A DNA stretch of 64,000 nucleotides from Antedon mediterranea (GCF_964355755.1 NC_092674.1:15629001-15693000); one strand, 5' to 3'. Shown: positions 47,124 through 61,427, counted from the stretch's first letter. Translations and numbers: made by a program. Notes: a model not told the origin generated them from the sequence alone.

Positions 47124-47903
47124 TTAAATAGTATGTACAGCGTTTAATTGTTCTGTTTCAGTTTGTAAGCAATGCTGTTTTTCTTCGCCATTTCTATCGC
47201 GGCAATTCAAGTGGTTTATGGATTGGAGATCTAGCTCCATCGGTGCATTGCGTGATATCGTATACAGGTATGCCACCCACTCGTTGTAAGTGTTGGATGT
47301 TACGTGGTACTTCGTTCCATTCACTATAATGATATATGGCAGATAGTATTGCCAACCGTCTGTCAATCGATACCTATAACAAGAAAACAACATTATTTAT
47401 TAATAACGATGATCATGTAAATAAATAATAAGGATAATCAATGGTATTTCTGTTAAAATTACAAATGTAAGGAGCATTACTAGTAAAATGACAAAAGTAC
47501 TGTAACCGAATAAGAAATGTAAGTAAGTTGCAGGCAGTGAGTTTTATTTAAGAAAAGGTTATTACAAATAATGTGGTAGAAAGAAGTTTCGTATCGATCA
47601 GTAAATTACCTCTAAAGGCCAACATTGTTATTGCAATGAATAAGTTGGTTTAATAATGTAAATCACATACCTGTGTCTGTCAACCTTTTCGATATACGGA
47701 GATTCACTGAAGATCTGTCGAACACATTCTCTGACATTCCTCATATTATACTTCTCCGGACAAATTTTATCAATAATGTGCAGCACGTTTAGAGAACCGC
47801 TGGTAGTATCTGGACAACGGAGAAGAGCCGCCACAACAAGTTCTTGAAATGAGAGAGGCATCATCAATGTATCGGTGAGATCGGAGAACATCATGCAAGA
47901 CAT
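47124..47903 (-). CDS. U1-unit protein, copy 8, short form
   Basis: Short form with an extra Ser to Arg change (HLNCRDRN). Confidence 0.55.
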
Positions 47904-48387
47904 ATTTAGGTTATTCGTCGTTCGGATAATAGTCGAATGGTAGCTTTTCAGATAATTCAGTTGACTTTAATAGTTGAATGCCGTAGAAATCAAAGGCACA
48001 CCATTTTATAAATGTCTTTGTCGGTTAGATATTAATGAAAGAACAAGAAAAACACAATAGAAACAATGGCTGCGTTGAGTAACGCGGGCGCAAACGCAAC
48101 AATAAACAATTTTAAAACAATAGAAACGGTAAAGCAAAGAAAGCAGATGACACTTTAATGATTTGTCGGTATGAAATTACAACTTCCAATACTATTAAAA
48201 ACAACTAGCATTTAAATTTAGTTGATATGAAAATATGTTTGAGAATAGACTACAGTTAATGTAAGTTACAGAAGAGTATATTACTATTTACATTATGACA
48301 CTGTAACTGAATATAAATACCAGAATGACACTTGTACAACGATACCAAGCCAATATGTCAGCTAAGAAGGTGGTATGGCGTTTAAGC

Positions 48388-48554
48388 ATACTTACCTGGC
48401 ACAGGAGCGACTTTGATCAGGAAGGAATGTCCTCTCAAGATGAGGCCTCAGCATTGCACACACGGCTGCGGTTGACCCTTGCGATTCCCCCAAACGTGGG
48501 GAACTCGGGTGTATAATTTATGGTAGCGGGGGACTGCGTTCGCGCTAACCCCCA
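48388..48554 (+). ncRNA. U1 snRNA, copy 9
   Basis: Same C to T change as copy 8, so the pair was spread together. Confidence 0.95.
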
Positions 48555-48911
48555 CCCCAATTCGACATTAATATTAGATAAGCCTATGCAGTTCACGATA
48601 ATCGTTAGTTTAATTAAGAACACTTGATATATAACTATTTATGGTTACATTATCTGTTTTGAAACTTTGTTGGTTTGTAACTATTTATTTTCCCTTAACA
48701 ACTATTGGTATAGCATATTGACAGGCGTTGAACGCTTCATAATTATTTCGAAGCGTACGAAGAATAATATCAAACTCTAGATTAAACAAAATCAAGTAGT
48801 CTATTATAGAACTTAGGTATTTAAATAATTTTATTACTTTCTGTTAAACGATAATTATATTTCACTTACAATATGTATTAAATGCTATTTATTTATAGAT
48901 ATTTTATTTAT

Positions 48912-49763
48912 TTACATGTCATATTGTTCTTTTCGAAGAAGTTTGGCGATAGAAAACCTTTGACATTTTAGACTCAATGATGAAGACGTAGTATGTACAG
49001 CGTTTAATTGTTCTGTTTCAGTTTGTAAGCAATGCTGTTTTTCTTCGCCATTTCTATCGCTGCAATTCAAGTGGTTTATGGATTGGAGATCTAGCTCCAT
49101 CGGTGCATTGCGTGATATCGTATACAGGTATGCCACCCACTCGTTGTAAGTGTTGGATGTTACGTGGTACTTCGTTCCATTCACTATAATGATATATGGC
49201 AGATAGTATTGCCAACCGTCTGTCAATCGATACCTATAACAAGAAAACAACATTATTTATTAATAACGATGATCATGTAAATAAATAATAAGGATAATCA
49301 ATGGTATTTCTGTTAAAATTACAAATGTAAGGAGCATTACTAGTAAAATGACAAAAGTATTGTAACCGAATAAGTAATGTAAGTAAGTTGCAGGCAGTGA
49401 GTTTTATTTAAGAAAAGGTTATTACAAATAATGTGGTAGAAAGAAGTTTCGTATCGATCATTAAATTACCTGTAAAGGCCAACATTGTTATTGCAATGAA
49501 TAAGTTGGTTTAATAATGTAAATCACATACCTGTGTCTGTCAACCTTTTCGATATACGGAGATTCATTGAAGATCTGTCGAACACATTCTCTGACATTCC
49601 TCATATTATACTTCTCCGGACAAATTTTATCAATAATGTGCAGCACGTTTAGAGAACCGCTGGTAGTATCTGGACAACGGAGAAGAGCCGCCACAACAAG
49701 TTCTTGAAATGAGAGAGGCATCATCAATGTATCGGTGAGATCGGAGAACATCATGCAAGACAT
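48912..49763 (-). CDS. U1-unit protein, copy 9
   Basis: Long form, QIFNESP variant. Confidence 0.6.
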
Positions 49764-50247
49764 ATTTAGGTTATTCGTCGTTCGGATAATAGTCGAATGG
49801 TAGCTTTTCAGATAATTCAGTTGACTTTAATAGTTGAATGCCGTAGAAATCAAAGGCACACCATTTTATAAATGTCTTTGTCGGTTAGATATTAATGAAA
49901 GAACAAGAAAAACACAATAGAAACAATGGCTGCGTTGAGTAACGCGGGCGCAATCGCAACAATAAACAATTTTAAAACAATAGAAACGGTAAAGCAAAGA
50001 AAGCAGATGACACTTTAATGATTTGTCGGTATGAAATTACAACTTCCAATACTATTAAAAACAACTAGCATTTAAATTTAGTTGATATGAAAATATGTTT
50101 GAGAATAGACTACAGTTAATGTAAGTTACAGAAGAGTATATTACTATTTACATTATGACACTGTAACTGAATATAAATACCAGAATGACACTTGTACAAC
50201 GATACCAAGCCAATATGTCAGCTAAGAAGGTGGTATGGCGTTTAAGC

Positions 50248-50414
50248 ATACTTACCTGGCACAGGAGCGACTTTGATCAGGAAGGAATGTCCTCCCAAGA
50301 TGAGGCCTCAGCATTGCACACACGGCTGCGGTTGACCCTTGCGATTCCCCCAAACGTGGGGAACTCGGGTGTATAATTTATGGTAGCGGGGGACTGCGTT
50401 CGCGCTAACCCCCA
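50248..50414 (+). ncRNA. U1 snRNA, copy 10
   Basis: Standard form; its unit runs into the transposon-split spacer. Confidence 0.95.
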
Positions 50415-50771
50415 CCCCAATTCGACATTAATATTAGATAAGCCTATGCAGTTCACGATAATCGTTAGTTTAATTAAGAACACTTGATATATAACTATTT
50501 ATGGTTACATTATCTGTTTTGAAACTTTGTTGGTTTGTAACTATTTATTTTCCCTTAACAACTATTGGTATAGCATATTGACAGGCGTTGAACGCTTCAT
50601 AATTATTTCGAAGCGTACGAAGAATAATATCAAACTCTAGATTAAACAAAATCAAGTAGTCTATTATAGAACTTAGGTATTTAAATAATTTTATTACTTT
50701 CTGTTAAACGATAATTATATTTCACTTACAATATGTATTAAATGCTATTTATTTATAGATATTTTATTTAT

Positions 50772-51623
50772 TTACATGTCATATTGTTCTTTTCGAAGAA
50801 GTTTGGCGATAGAAAACCTTTGACATTTTAGACTCAATGATGAAGACGTAGTATGTACAGCGTTTAATTGTTCTGTTTCAGTTTGTAAGCAATGCTGTTT
50901 TTCTTCGCCATTTCTATCGCTGCAATTCAAGTGGTTTATGGATTGGAGATCTAGCTCCATCGGTGCATTGCGTGATATCGTATACAGGTATGCCACCCAC
51001 TCGTTGTAAGTGTTGGATGTTACGTGGTACTTCGTTCCATTCACTATAATGATATATGGCAGATAGTATTGCCAACCGTCTGTCAATCGATACCTATAAC
51101 AAGAAAACAACATTATTTATTAATAACGATGATCATGTAAATAAATAATAAGGATAATCAATGGTATTTTTGTTAAAATTACGAATGTAAGGAGCATTAC
51201 TAGTAAAATGACAAAAGTACTGTAACCGAATAAGTAATGTAAGTAAGTTGCAGGCAGTGAGTTTTATTTAAGAAAAGGTTATTACAAATAATGTGGTAGA
51301 AAGAAGTTTCGTATCGATCAGTAAATTACCTCTAAAGGCCAACATTGTTATTGCAATGAATAAGTTGGTTTAATAATGTAAATCACATACCTGTGTCTGT
51401 CAACCTTTTCGATATACGGAGATTCACTGAAGATCTGTCGAACACATTCTCTGACATTCCTCATATTATACTTCTCCGGACAAATTTTATCAATAATGTG
51501 CAGCACGTTTAGAGAACCGCTGGTAGTATCTGGACAACGGAGAAGAGCCGCCACAACAAGTTCTTGAAATGAGAGAGGCATCATCAATGTATCGGTGAGA
51601 TCGGAGAACATCATGCAAGACAT
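50772..51623 (-). CDS. U1-unit protein, copy 10
   Basis: Long form with the same intron variant as copy 5. The spacer upstream of its start is split by the transposon from 51973. Confidence 0.6.
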
Positions 51624-51972
51624 ATTTAGGTTATTCGTCGTTCGGATAATAGTCGAATGGTAGCTTTTCAGATAATTCAGTTGACTTTAATAGTTGAATG
51701 CCGTAGAAATCAAAGGCACACCATTTTATAAATGTCTTTGTCGGTTAGATATTAATGAAAGAACAAGAAAAACACAATAGAAACAATGGCTGCGTTGAGT
51801 AACGCGGGCGCAATCGCAACAATAAACAATTTTAAAACAATAGAAACGGTAAAGCAAAGAAAGCAGATGACACTTTAATGATTTGTCGGTATGAAATTAC
51901 AACTTCCAATACTATTAAAAACAACTAGCATTTAAATTTAGTTGATATGAAAATATGTTTGAGAATAGACTA

Positions 51973-54334
51973 CACACTAAAAAAAAAAGGTGCAAATCTC
52001 TACCTAAAAAGGTGCAAACCGATGCAACAATAGCAGCTCCCTTTAAGGTGCACAACTGCACCTTTGACGGAAGGTGCAATTTTGAACCCTGATAAAGGGT
52101 GCTATAATGCTCCTTTGGAGTTCACATTTGCACCATATAAGGTGTAATTTTCTACCCTAAAAGGTGCAAACTAAATGCAACAATAGCAGCTCCCCAAAGG
52201 AGCAAAATTCAACCTCTAAATAAAGGTGCAACTTTACACCCTAATAAAAGGTTCAATAATGCTCCTCTAAGATTCAAATTTCTGTTAAAAAGGTGCACAA
52301 ATAAAAATCACTAAAATACAAAAAATATTGATTAAGCTTTATATAATTTTATTCAACTTTAAAACATTACATTATTCAATTCAACTGCTGAATTAATGGA
52401 TGGCAATTACCAGTCTCTGCACCTTAAATAGAGTGTGGCCATCTCTTCTCAAACCAACAATAGGCCTATTGTTAAAATTATCTAATGATGACATCTTTGG
52501 CAGTATTCTCTTCTTATCCCCATATATCTGAAACAGTGTTCTTGATGTCTGGTTCACCTTTTCCGAACATTTTCACCTGATTAAGTACTTTCCTAAAAAG
52601 CATGAAATAGGAAGGGAAACTATTATATATTATCATTAATATGACAACATCATACAATACATTATTGACATTGTTCTGATTTTTAAAGTCAAATTACCTT
52701 GACCACATGCTTTACATACTTTAAAGTATGTTCCTCTCCCTTTCCTCAGCTCGTAGTATAGTAGGCCCTATATACATTACTAGAGTATTACAGTACATGT
52801 GGTCACATTTCTTTCTCCTTTTCTGAACATCTTTATTGCTGCTGATTAGAGCAGAGGTGCTCTTTCATGTTTTAAACTTATTTTATCCCTCCATGACATC
52901 ATGTAGGCTGTAACTATAATTAAAAATAATGATAATGTGTATAAGAATTTAATATAGGCCTAGGCCTAATAATACCCAGCTACTGTAATAACTAATATTA
53001 ATAACTAGGCCCCTGGCCTGCCTAGCTAGGCCTATTATTAATTATAGGCCTAGCCGGGTAGCTAGGCCTAGGACTGCTTTTAATTAAGTTTAAGGTCTAG
53101 GCCTACCTAGGCCTAGTAACCTTTAGTTTAGGCATAGCCTAGCTAGCCTATATGCCTAACCTACTAGCTAGACCCAGGTAAGTAGGCTAGGCCTGGTCTA
53201 GGACTAGCCCCCACCCGAAAGGCTACTGTAGGCTAAGTAGGCCTCTAGACTGCCTACTTTAGGCTTAACCTAGCCTAGGCCTGGGCCTAATATAGGCCGC
53301 CTAGATAGGCTAGGGCTAGGTAGGAGGCCTCTAGCTAGCCATATTTATTTATTTAGCTATCATTTTTAAGTTTTAGGCCTAGCCTAGGCTTATAGGCCTA
53401 TACAATAATTAATCTAATAAAAACAACCAAACTACATGCCTATAAAGCTTCGTTACTTACTTTTAACAGCTATCCTACACTGGAGAGGTGTGGGAGCTAG
53501 CCTAGGCCTAGTTTAATTTTATAGCCTGATTTTTTGGGCGCAAACTCCTCAATTCAAACTGCATGTTTAACAACCGCACGCGCCTAAAATTATTGTTCAA
53601 TTCCTGTTTCAAATAAATTTAGAACAGATGCCTACATTATGATATTAGATATTCTAATAATATTGTTAAATATGACAGAAAAGTTTACTTATTCTAGAAT
53701 TAAGCAAACCAGAGTAAATAACCTCTGAAATTCAATATTTTAACAATTGTTTACAGACATCTTGCGTGCGCATACGGTACGAAAATTGTACAAAAATTGT
53801 ACAAAAAGGTGCTATTATGCACCTTTTAACTGATGTTAAACCTTATAGGGTGCCCAGTTGAACCTTTGAATTTATCATGTTAAAGGTATTAAACTTTAAT
53901 TTTCAGTTAGGCCTACAAGCCAGCGACTTTCTAATGTTCCGTAAAAAAAAGATTTGTTCGAATTCCGATAGCTGTCCCCACAAACCTATCTATATTATTA
54001 TTAATCTTTCTTATTTTTGTTTTAACTTACCACAATAATGTCATTCTAAAAAAATTGTCCTTATCATCACCTTTTAAGCTTTTAGAAGCCCTAAGTTAAA
54101 CATATCAAGAAGCGTTCATTAATCTAATAGGTCTTATTTGTCACACAGTCACCATGGCCTACTTGGGCCTTTGCGGTGCAGTTCTGCACCTTTTTATACT
54201 TGTCTGCATTTTTCGATATAAAAGGTGCAAAAATAAACCTTTTATGAACTCTGCACCATTTTATGAGAAAAAGGCGCAAATTAGCACCCTTTTATAGGTT
54301 TGCACCTTTTATTGCACCTTTAGTTTTAAGTGTG
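51973..54334. mobile_element. TA-flanked DNA transposon with GGTGCA-rich ends, inserted in one U1 unit
   Basis: 2,362 bp with CACACTAAAA at the left end and TTTTAAGTGTG at the right, flanked by TA at 51971-51972 and 54335-54336. Removing it and one TA restores gactacagttaatg exactly as in all sister units. Both ends hold several copies of aaaggtgcaaa in opposite orientation. The middle is rich in taggccta. No transposase frame is seen, so it is non-autonomous; TA duplication suggests a Tc1/mariner-type transposase. Confidence 0.8.
52393..52572 (-). other. Terminal-exon-like open frame inside the TA transposon
   Basis: 59 open codons (with QIYGDKKRILP and GLRRDGHTLFK) end at TAA 52393-52395, followed 40 nt later by AATAAA on the minus strand (52348-52353). 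This looks like the last exon of a captured gene, but there is no clean acceptor and I recognise no domain. Confidence 0.25.
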
Positions 54335-54471
54335 TACAGTTAATGTAAGTTACAGAAGAGTATATTACTATTTACATTATGACACTGTAACTGAATATAA
54401 ATACCAGAATGACACTTGTACAACGATACCAAGCCAATATGTCAGCTAAGAAGGTGGTATGGCGTTTAAGC

Positions 54472-54638
54472 ATACTTACCTGGCACAGGAGCGATTTTGA
54501 TCAGGAAGGAATGTCCTCCCAAGATGAGGCCTCAGCATTGCACACACGGCTGCGGTTGACCCTTGCGATTCCCCCAAACGTGGGGAACTCGGGTGTATAA
54601 TTTATGGTAGCGGGGGACTGCGTTCGCGCTAACCCCCA
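54472..54638 (+). ncRNA. U1 snRNA, copy 11
   Basis: C to T in stem-loop I (gagcgattttgatc). Its upstream region is separated from the rest of the spacer by the transposon ending at 54334, about 140 bp before the gene. Confidence 0.94.
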
Positions 54639-54995
54639 CCCCAATTCGACATTAATATTAGATAAGCCTATGCAGTTCACGATAATCGTTAGTTTAATTA
54701 AGAACACTTGATATATAACTATTTATGGTTAAATTATCTGTTTTGAAACTTTGTTGGTTTGTAACTATTTATTTTCCCTTAACAACTATTGGTATAGCAT
54801 ATTGACAGGCGTTGAACGCTTCATAATTATTTCGAAGCGTACGAAGAATAATATCAAACTCTAGATTAAACAAAATCAAGTAGTCTATTATAGAACTTAG
54901 GTATTTAAATAATTTTATTACTTTCTGTTAAACGATAATTATATTTCACTTACAATATGTATTAAATGCTATTTATTTATAGATATTTTATTTAT

Positions 54996-55847
54996 TTACA
55001 TGTCATATTGTTCTTTTCGAAGAAGTTTGGCGATAGAAAACCTTTGACATTTTAGACTCAATGATGAAGACGTAGTATGTACAGCGTTTAATTGTTCTGT
55101 TTCAGTTTGTAAGCAATGCTGTTTTTCTTCGCCATTTCTATCGCTGCAATTCAAGTGGTTTATGGATTGGAGATCTAGCTCCATCGGTGCATTGCGTGAT
55201 ATCGTATACAGGTATGCCACCCACTCGTTGTAAGTGTTGGATGTTACGTGGTACTTCGTTCCATTCACTATAATGATATATGGCAGATAGTATTGCCAAC
55301 CGTCTGTCAATCGATACCTATAACAAGAAAACAACATTATTTATTAATAACGATGATCATGTAAATAAATAATAAGGAAAATCAATGGTATTTCTGTTAA
55401 AATTACAAATGTAAGGAGCATTACTAGTAAAATGACAAAAGTACTGTAACCGAATAAGAAATGTAAGTAAGTTGCAGGCAGTGAGTTTTATTTAAGAAAA
55501 GGTTATTACAAATAATGTGGTAGAAAGAAGTTTCGTATCGATCAGTAAATTACCTCTAAAGGCCAACATTGTTATTGCAATGAATAAGTTGGTTTAATAA
55601 TGTAAATCACATACCTGTGTCTGTCAACCTTTTCGATATACGGAGATTCACTGAAGATCTGTCGAACACATTCTCTGACATTCCTCATATTATACTTCTC
55701 CGGAAAAATTTTATCAATAATGTGCAGCACGTTTAGAGAACCGCTGGTAGTATCTGGACAACGGAGAAGAGCCGCCACAACAAGTTCTTGAAATGAGAGA
55801 GGCATCATCAATGTATCGGTGAGATCGGAGAACATCATGCAAGACAT
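54996..55847 (-). CDS. U1-unit protein, copy 11
   Basis: Long form with Cys to Phe (DKIFPEKY). A base change upstream lengthens the open frame to 55895, but the conserved start is kept here. Confidence 0.58.
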
Positions 55848-56331
55848 ATTTAGGTTATTCGTCGTTCGGATAATAGTCGAATGGTAGCTTTTCAAATAAT
55901 TCAGTTGACTTTAATAGTTGAATGCCGTAGAAATCAAAGGCACACCATTTTATAAATGTCTTTGTCGGTTAGATATTAATGAAAGAACAAGAAAAACACA
56001 ATAGAAACAATGGCTGCGTTGAGTAACGCGGGCGCAATCGCAACAATAAACAATTTTAAAACAATAGAAACGGTAAAGCAAAGAAAGCAGATGACACTTT
56101 AATGATTTGTCGGTATGAAATTACAACTTCCAATACTATTAAAAACAACTAGCATTTAAATTTAGTTGATATGAAAATATGTTTGAGAATAGACTACAGT
56201 TAATGTAAGTTACAGAAGAGTATATTACTATTTACATTATGACACTGTAACTGAATATAAATACCAGAATGACACTTGTACAACGATACCAAGCCAATAT
56301 GTCAGCTAAGAAGGTGGTATGGCGTTTAAGC

Positions 56332-56498
56332 ATACTTACCTGGCACAGGAGCGACTTTGATCAGGAAGGAATGTCCTCCCAAGATGAGGCCTCAGCATTG
56401 CACACACGGCTGCGGTTGACCCTTGCGATTCCCCCAAACGTGGGGAACTCGGGTGTATAATTTATGGTAGCGGGGGACTGCGTTCGCGCTAACCCCCA
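56332..56498 (+). ncRNA. U1 snRNA, copy 12
   Basis: Standard form. Confidence 0.95.
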
Positions 56499-56855
56499 CC
56501 CCAATTCGACATTAATATTAGATAAGCCTATGCAGTTCACGATAATCGTTAGTTTAATTAAGAACACTTGATATATAACTATTTATGGTTACATTATCTG
56601 TTTTGAAACTTTGTTGGTTTGTAACTATTTATTTTCCCTTAACAACTATTGGTATAGCATATTGACAGGCGTTGAACGCTTCATAATTATTTCGAAGCGT
56701 ACGAAGAATAATATCAAACTCTAGATTAAACAAAATCAAGTAGTCTATTATAGAACTTAGGTATTTAAATAATTTTATTACTTTCTGTTAAACGATAATT
56801 ATATTTCACTTACAATATGTATTAAATGCTATTTATTTATAGATATTTTATTTAT

Positions 56856-57707
56856 TTACATGTCATATTGTTCTTTTCGAAGAAGTTTGGCGATAGAAAA
56901 CCTTTGACATTTTAGACTCAATGATGAAGACGTAGTATGTACAGCGTTTAATTGTTCTGTTTCAGTTTGTAAGCAATGCTGTTTTTCTTCGCCATTTCTA
57001 TCGCTGCAATTCAAGTGGTTTATGGATTGGAGATCTAGCTCCATCGGTGCATTGCGTGATATCGTATACAGGTATGCCACCCACTCGTTGTAAGTGTTGG
57101 ATGTTACGTGGTACTTCGTTCCATTCACTATAATGATATATGGCAGATAGTATTGCCAACCGTCTGTCAATCGATACCTATAACAAGAAAACAACATTAT
57201 TTATTAATAACGATGATCATGTAAATAAATAATAAGGATAATCAATGGTATTTCTGTTAAAATTACAAATGTAAGGAGCATTACTAGTAAAATGACAAAA
57301 GTATTGTAACCGAATAAGTAATGTAAGTAAGTTGCAGGCAGTGAGTTTTATTTAAGAAAAGGTTATTACAAATAATGTGGTAGAAAGAAGTTTCGTATCG
57401 ATCATTAAATTACCTGTAAAGGCCAACATTGTTATTGCAATGAATAAGTTGGTTTAATAATGTAAATCACATACCTGTGTCTGTCAACCTTTTCGATATA
57501 CGGAGATTCATTGAAGATCTGTCGAACACATTCTCTGACATTCCTCATATTATACTTCTCCGGACAAATTTTATCAATAATGTGCAGCACGTTTAGAGAA
57601 CCGCTGGTAGTATCTGGACAACGGAGAAGAGCCGCCACAACAAGTTCTTGAAATGAGAGAGGCATCATCAATGTATCGGTGAGATCGGAGAACATCATGC
57701 AAGACAT
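56856..57707 (-). CDS. U1-unit protein, copy 12
   Basis: Long form, QIFNESP variant. Confidence 0.6.
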
Positions 57708-58191
57708 ATTTAGGTTATTCGTCGTTCGGATAATAGTCGAATGGTAGCTTTTCAGATAATTCAGTTGACTTTAATAGTTGAATGCCGTAGAAATCAAAGG
57801 CACACCATTTTATAAATGTCTTTGTCGGTTAGATATTAATGAAAGAACAAGAAAAACACAATAGAAACAATGGCTGCGTTGAGTAACGCGGGCGCAATCG
57901 CAACAATAAACAATTTTAAAACAATAGAAACGGTAAAGCAAAGAAAGCAGATGACACTTTAATGATTTGTCGGTATGAAATTACAACTTCCAATACTATT
58001 AAAAACAACTAGCATTTAAATTTAGTTGATATGAAAATATGTTTGAGAATAGACTACAGTTAATGTAAGTTACAGAAGAGTATATTACTATTTACATTAT
58101 GACACTGTAACTGAATATAAATACCAGAATGACACTTGTACAACGATACCAAGCCAATATGTCAGCTAAGAAGGTGGTATGGCGTTTAAGC

Positions 58192-58358
58192 ATACTTACC
58201 TGGCACAGGAGCGACTTTGATCAGGAAGGAATGTCCTCCCAAGATGAGGCCTCAGCATTGCACACACGGCTGCGGTTGACCCTTGCGATTCCCCCAAACG
58301 TGGGGAACTCGGGTGTATAATTTATGGTAGCGGGGGACTGCGTTCGCGCTAACCCCCA
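58192..58358 (+). ncRNA. U1 snRNA, copy 13
   Basis: Standard form. Confidence 0.95.
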
Positions 58359-58715
58359 CCCCAATTCGACATTAATATTAGATAAGCCTATGCAGTTCAC
58401 GATAATCGTTAGTTTAATTAAGAACACTTGATATATAACTATTTATGGTTACATTATCTGTTTTGAAACTTTGTTGGTTTGTAACTATTTATTTTCCCTT
58501 AACAACTATTGGTATAGCATATTGACAGGCGTTGAACGCTTCATAATTATTTCGAAGCGTACGAAGAATAATATCAAACTCTAGATTAAACAAAATCAAG
58601 TAGTCTATTATAGAACTTAGGTATTTAAATAATTTTATTACTTTCTGTTAAACGATAATTATATTTCACTTACAATATGTATTAAATGCTATTTATTTAT
58701 AGATATTTTATTTAT

Positions 58716-59567
58716 TTACATGTCATATTGTTCTTTTCGAAGAAGTTTGGCGATAGAAAACCTTTGACATTTTAGACTCAATGATGAAGACGTAGTATGT
58801 ACAGCGTTTAATTGTTCTGTTTCAGTTTGTAAGCAATGCTGTTTTTCTTCGCCATTTCTATCGCTGCAATTCAAGTGGTTTATGGATTGGAGATCTAGCT
58901 CCATCGGTGCATTGCGTGATATCGTATACAGGTATGCCACCCACTCGTTGTAAGTGTTGGATGTTACGTGGTACTTCGTTCCATTCACTATAATGATATA
59001 TGGCAGATAGTATTGCCAACCGTCTGTCAATCGATACCTATAACAAGAAAACAACATTATTTATTAATAACGATGATCATGTAAATAAATAATAAGGATA
59101 ATCAATGGTATTTCTGTTAAAATTACAAATGTAAGGAGCATTACTAGTAAAATGACAAAAGTACTGTAACCGAATAAGAAATGTAAGTAAGTTGCAGGCA
59201 GTGAGTTTTATTTAAGAAAAGGTTATTACAAATAATGTGGTAGAAAGAAGTTTCGTATCGATCAGTAAATTACCTCTAAAGGCCAACATTGTTATTGCAA
59301 TGAATAAGTTGGTTTAATAATGTAAATCACATACCTGTGTCTGTCAACCTTTTCGATATACGGAGATTCACTGAAGATCTGTCGAACACATTCTCTGACA
59401 TTCCTCATATTATACTTCTCCGGACAAATTTTATCAATAATGTGCAGCACGTTTAGAGAACCGCTGGTAGTATCTGGACAACGGAGAAGAGCCGCCACAA
59501 CAAGTTCTTGAAATGAGAGAGGCATCATCAATGTATCGGTGAGATCGGAGAACATCATGCAAGACAT
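58716..59567 (-). CDS. U1-unit protein, copy 13
   Basis: Long form, QIFSESP, RKEQYDM. Confidence 0.6.
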
Positions 59568-60051
59568 ATTTAGGTTATTCGTCGTTCGGATAATAGTCGA
59601 ATGGTAGCTTTTCAGATAATTCAGTTGACTTTAATAGTTGAATGCCGTAGAAATCAAAGGCACACCATTTTATAAATGTCTTTGTCGGTTAGATATTAAT
59701 GAAAGAACAAGAAAAACACAATAGAAACAATGGCTGCGTTGAGTAACGCGGGCGCAATCGCAACAATAAACAATTTTAAAACAATAGAAACGGTAAAGCA
59801 AAGAAAGCAGATGACACTTTAATGATTTGTCGGTATGAAATTACAACTTCCAATACTATTAAAAACAACTAGCATTTAAATTTAGTTGATATGAAAATAT
59901 GTTTGAGAATAGACTACAGTTAATGTAAGTTACAGAAGAGTATATTACTATTTACATTATGACACTGTAACTGAATATAAATACCAGAATGACACTTGTA
60001 CAACGATACCAAGCCAATATGTCAGCTAAGAAGGTGGTATGGCGTTTAAGC

Positions 60052-60218
60052 ATACTTACCTGGCACAGGAGCGACTTTGATCAGGAAGGAATGTCCTCCC
60101 AAGATGAGGCCTCAGCATTGCACACACGGCTGCGGTTGACCCTTGCGATTCCCCCAAACGTGGGGAACTCGGGTGTATAATTTATGGTAGCGGGGGACTG
60201 CGTTCGCGCTAACCCCCA
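60052..60218 (+). ncRNA. U1 snRNA, copy 14
   Basis: Standard form. Confidence 0.95.
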
Positions 60219-60575
60219 CCCCAATTCGACATTAATATTAGATAAGCCTATGCAGTTCACGATAATCGTTAGTTTAATTAAGAACACTTGATATATAACT
60301 ATTTATGGTTACATTATCTGTTTTGAAACTTTGTTGGTTTGTAACTATTTATTTTCCCTTAACAACTATTGGTATAGCATATTGACAGGCGTTGAACGCT
60401 TCATAATTATTTCGAAGCGTACGAAGAATAATATCAAACTCTAGATTAAACAAAATCAAGTAGTCTATTATAGAACTTAGGTATTTAAATAATTTTATTA
60501 CTTTCTGTTAAACGATAATTATATTTCACTTACAATATGTATTAAATGCTATTTATTTATAGATACTTTATTTAT

Positions 60576-61427
60576 TTACATGTCATATTGTTCTTTTCGA
60601 AGAAGTTTGGCGATAGAAAACCTTTGACATTTTAGACTCAATGATGAAGACGTAGTATGTACAGCGTTTAATTGTTCTGTTTCAGTTTGTAAGCAATGCT
60701 GTTTTTCTTCGCCATTTCTATCGCTGCAATTCAAGTGGTTTATGGATTGGAGATCTAGCTCCATCGGTGCATTGCGTGATATCGTATACAGGTATGCCAC
60801 CCACTCGTTGTAAGTGTTGGATGTTACGTGGTACTTCGTTCCATTCACTATAATGATATATGGCAGATAGTATTGCCAACCGTCTGTCAATCGATACCTA
60901 TAACAAGAAAACAACATTATTTATTAATAACGATGATCATGTAAATAAATAATAAGGATAATCAATGGTATTTCTGTTAAAATTACAAATGTAAGGAGCA
61001 TTACTAGTAAAATGACAAAAGTACTGTAACCGAATAAGAAATGTAAGTAAGTTGCAGGCAGTGAGTTTTATTTAAGAAAAGGTTATTACAAATAATGTGG
61101 TAGAAAGAAGTTTCGTATCGATCAGTAAATTACCTCTAAAGGCCAACATTGTTATTGCAATGAATAAGTTGGTTTAATAATGTAAATCACATACCTGTGT
61201 CTGTCAACCTTTTCGATATACGGAGATTCACTGAAGATCTGTCGAACACATTCTCTGACATTCCTCATATTATACTTCTCCGGACAAATTTTATCAATAA
61301 TGTGCAGCACGTTTAGAGAACCGCTGGTAGTATCTGGACAACGGAGAAGAGCCGCCACAACAAGTTCTTGAAATGAGAGAGGCATCATCAATGTATCGGT
61401 GAGATCGGAGAACATCATGCAAGACAT
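60576..61427 (-). CDS. U1-unit protein, copy 14
   Basis: Long form, same protein as copy 13. Confidence 0.6.
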
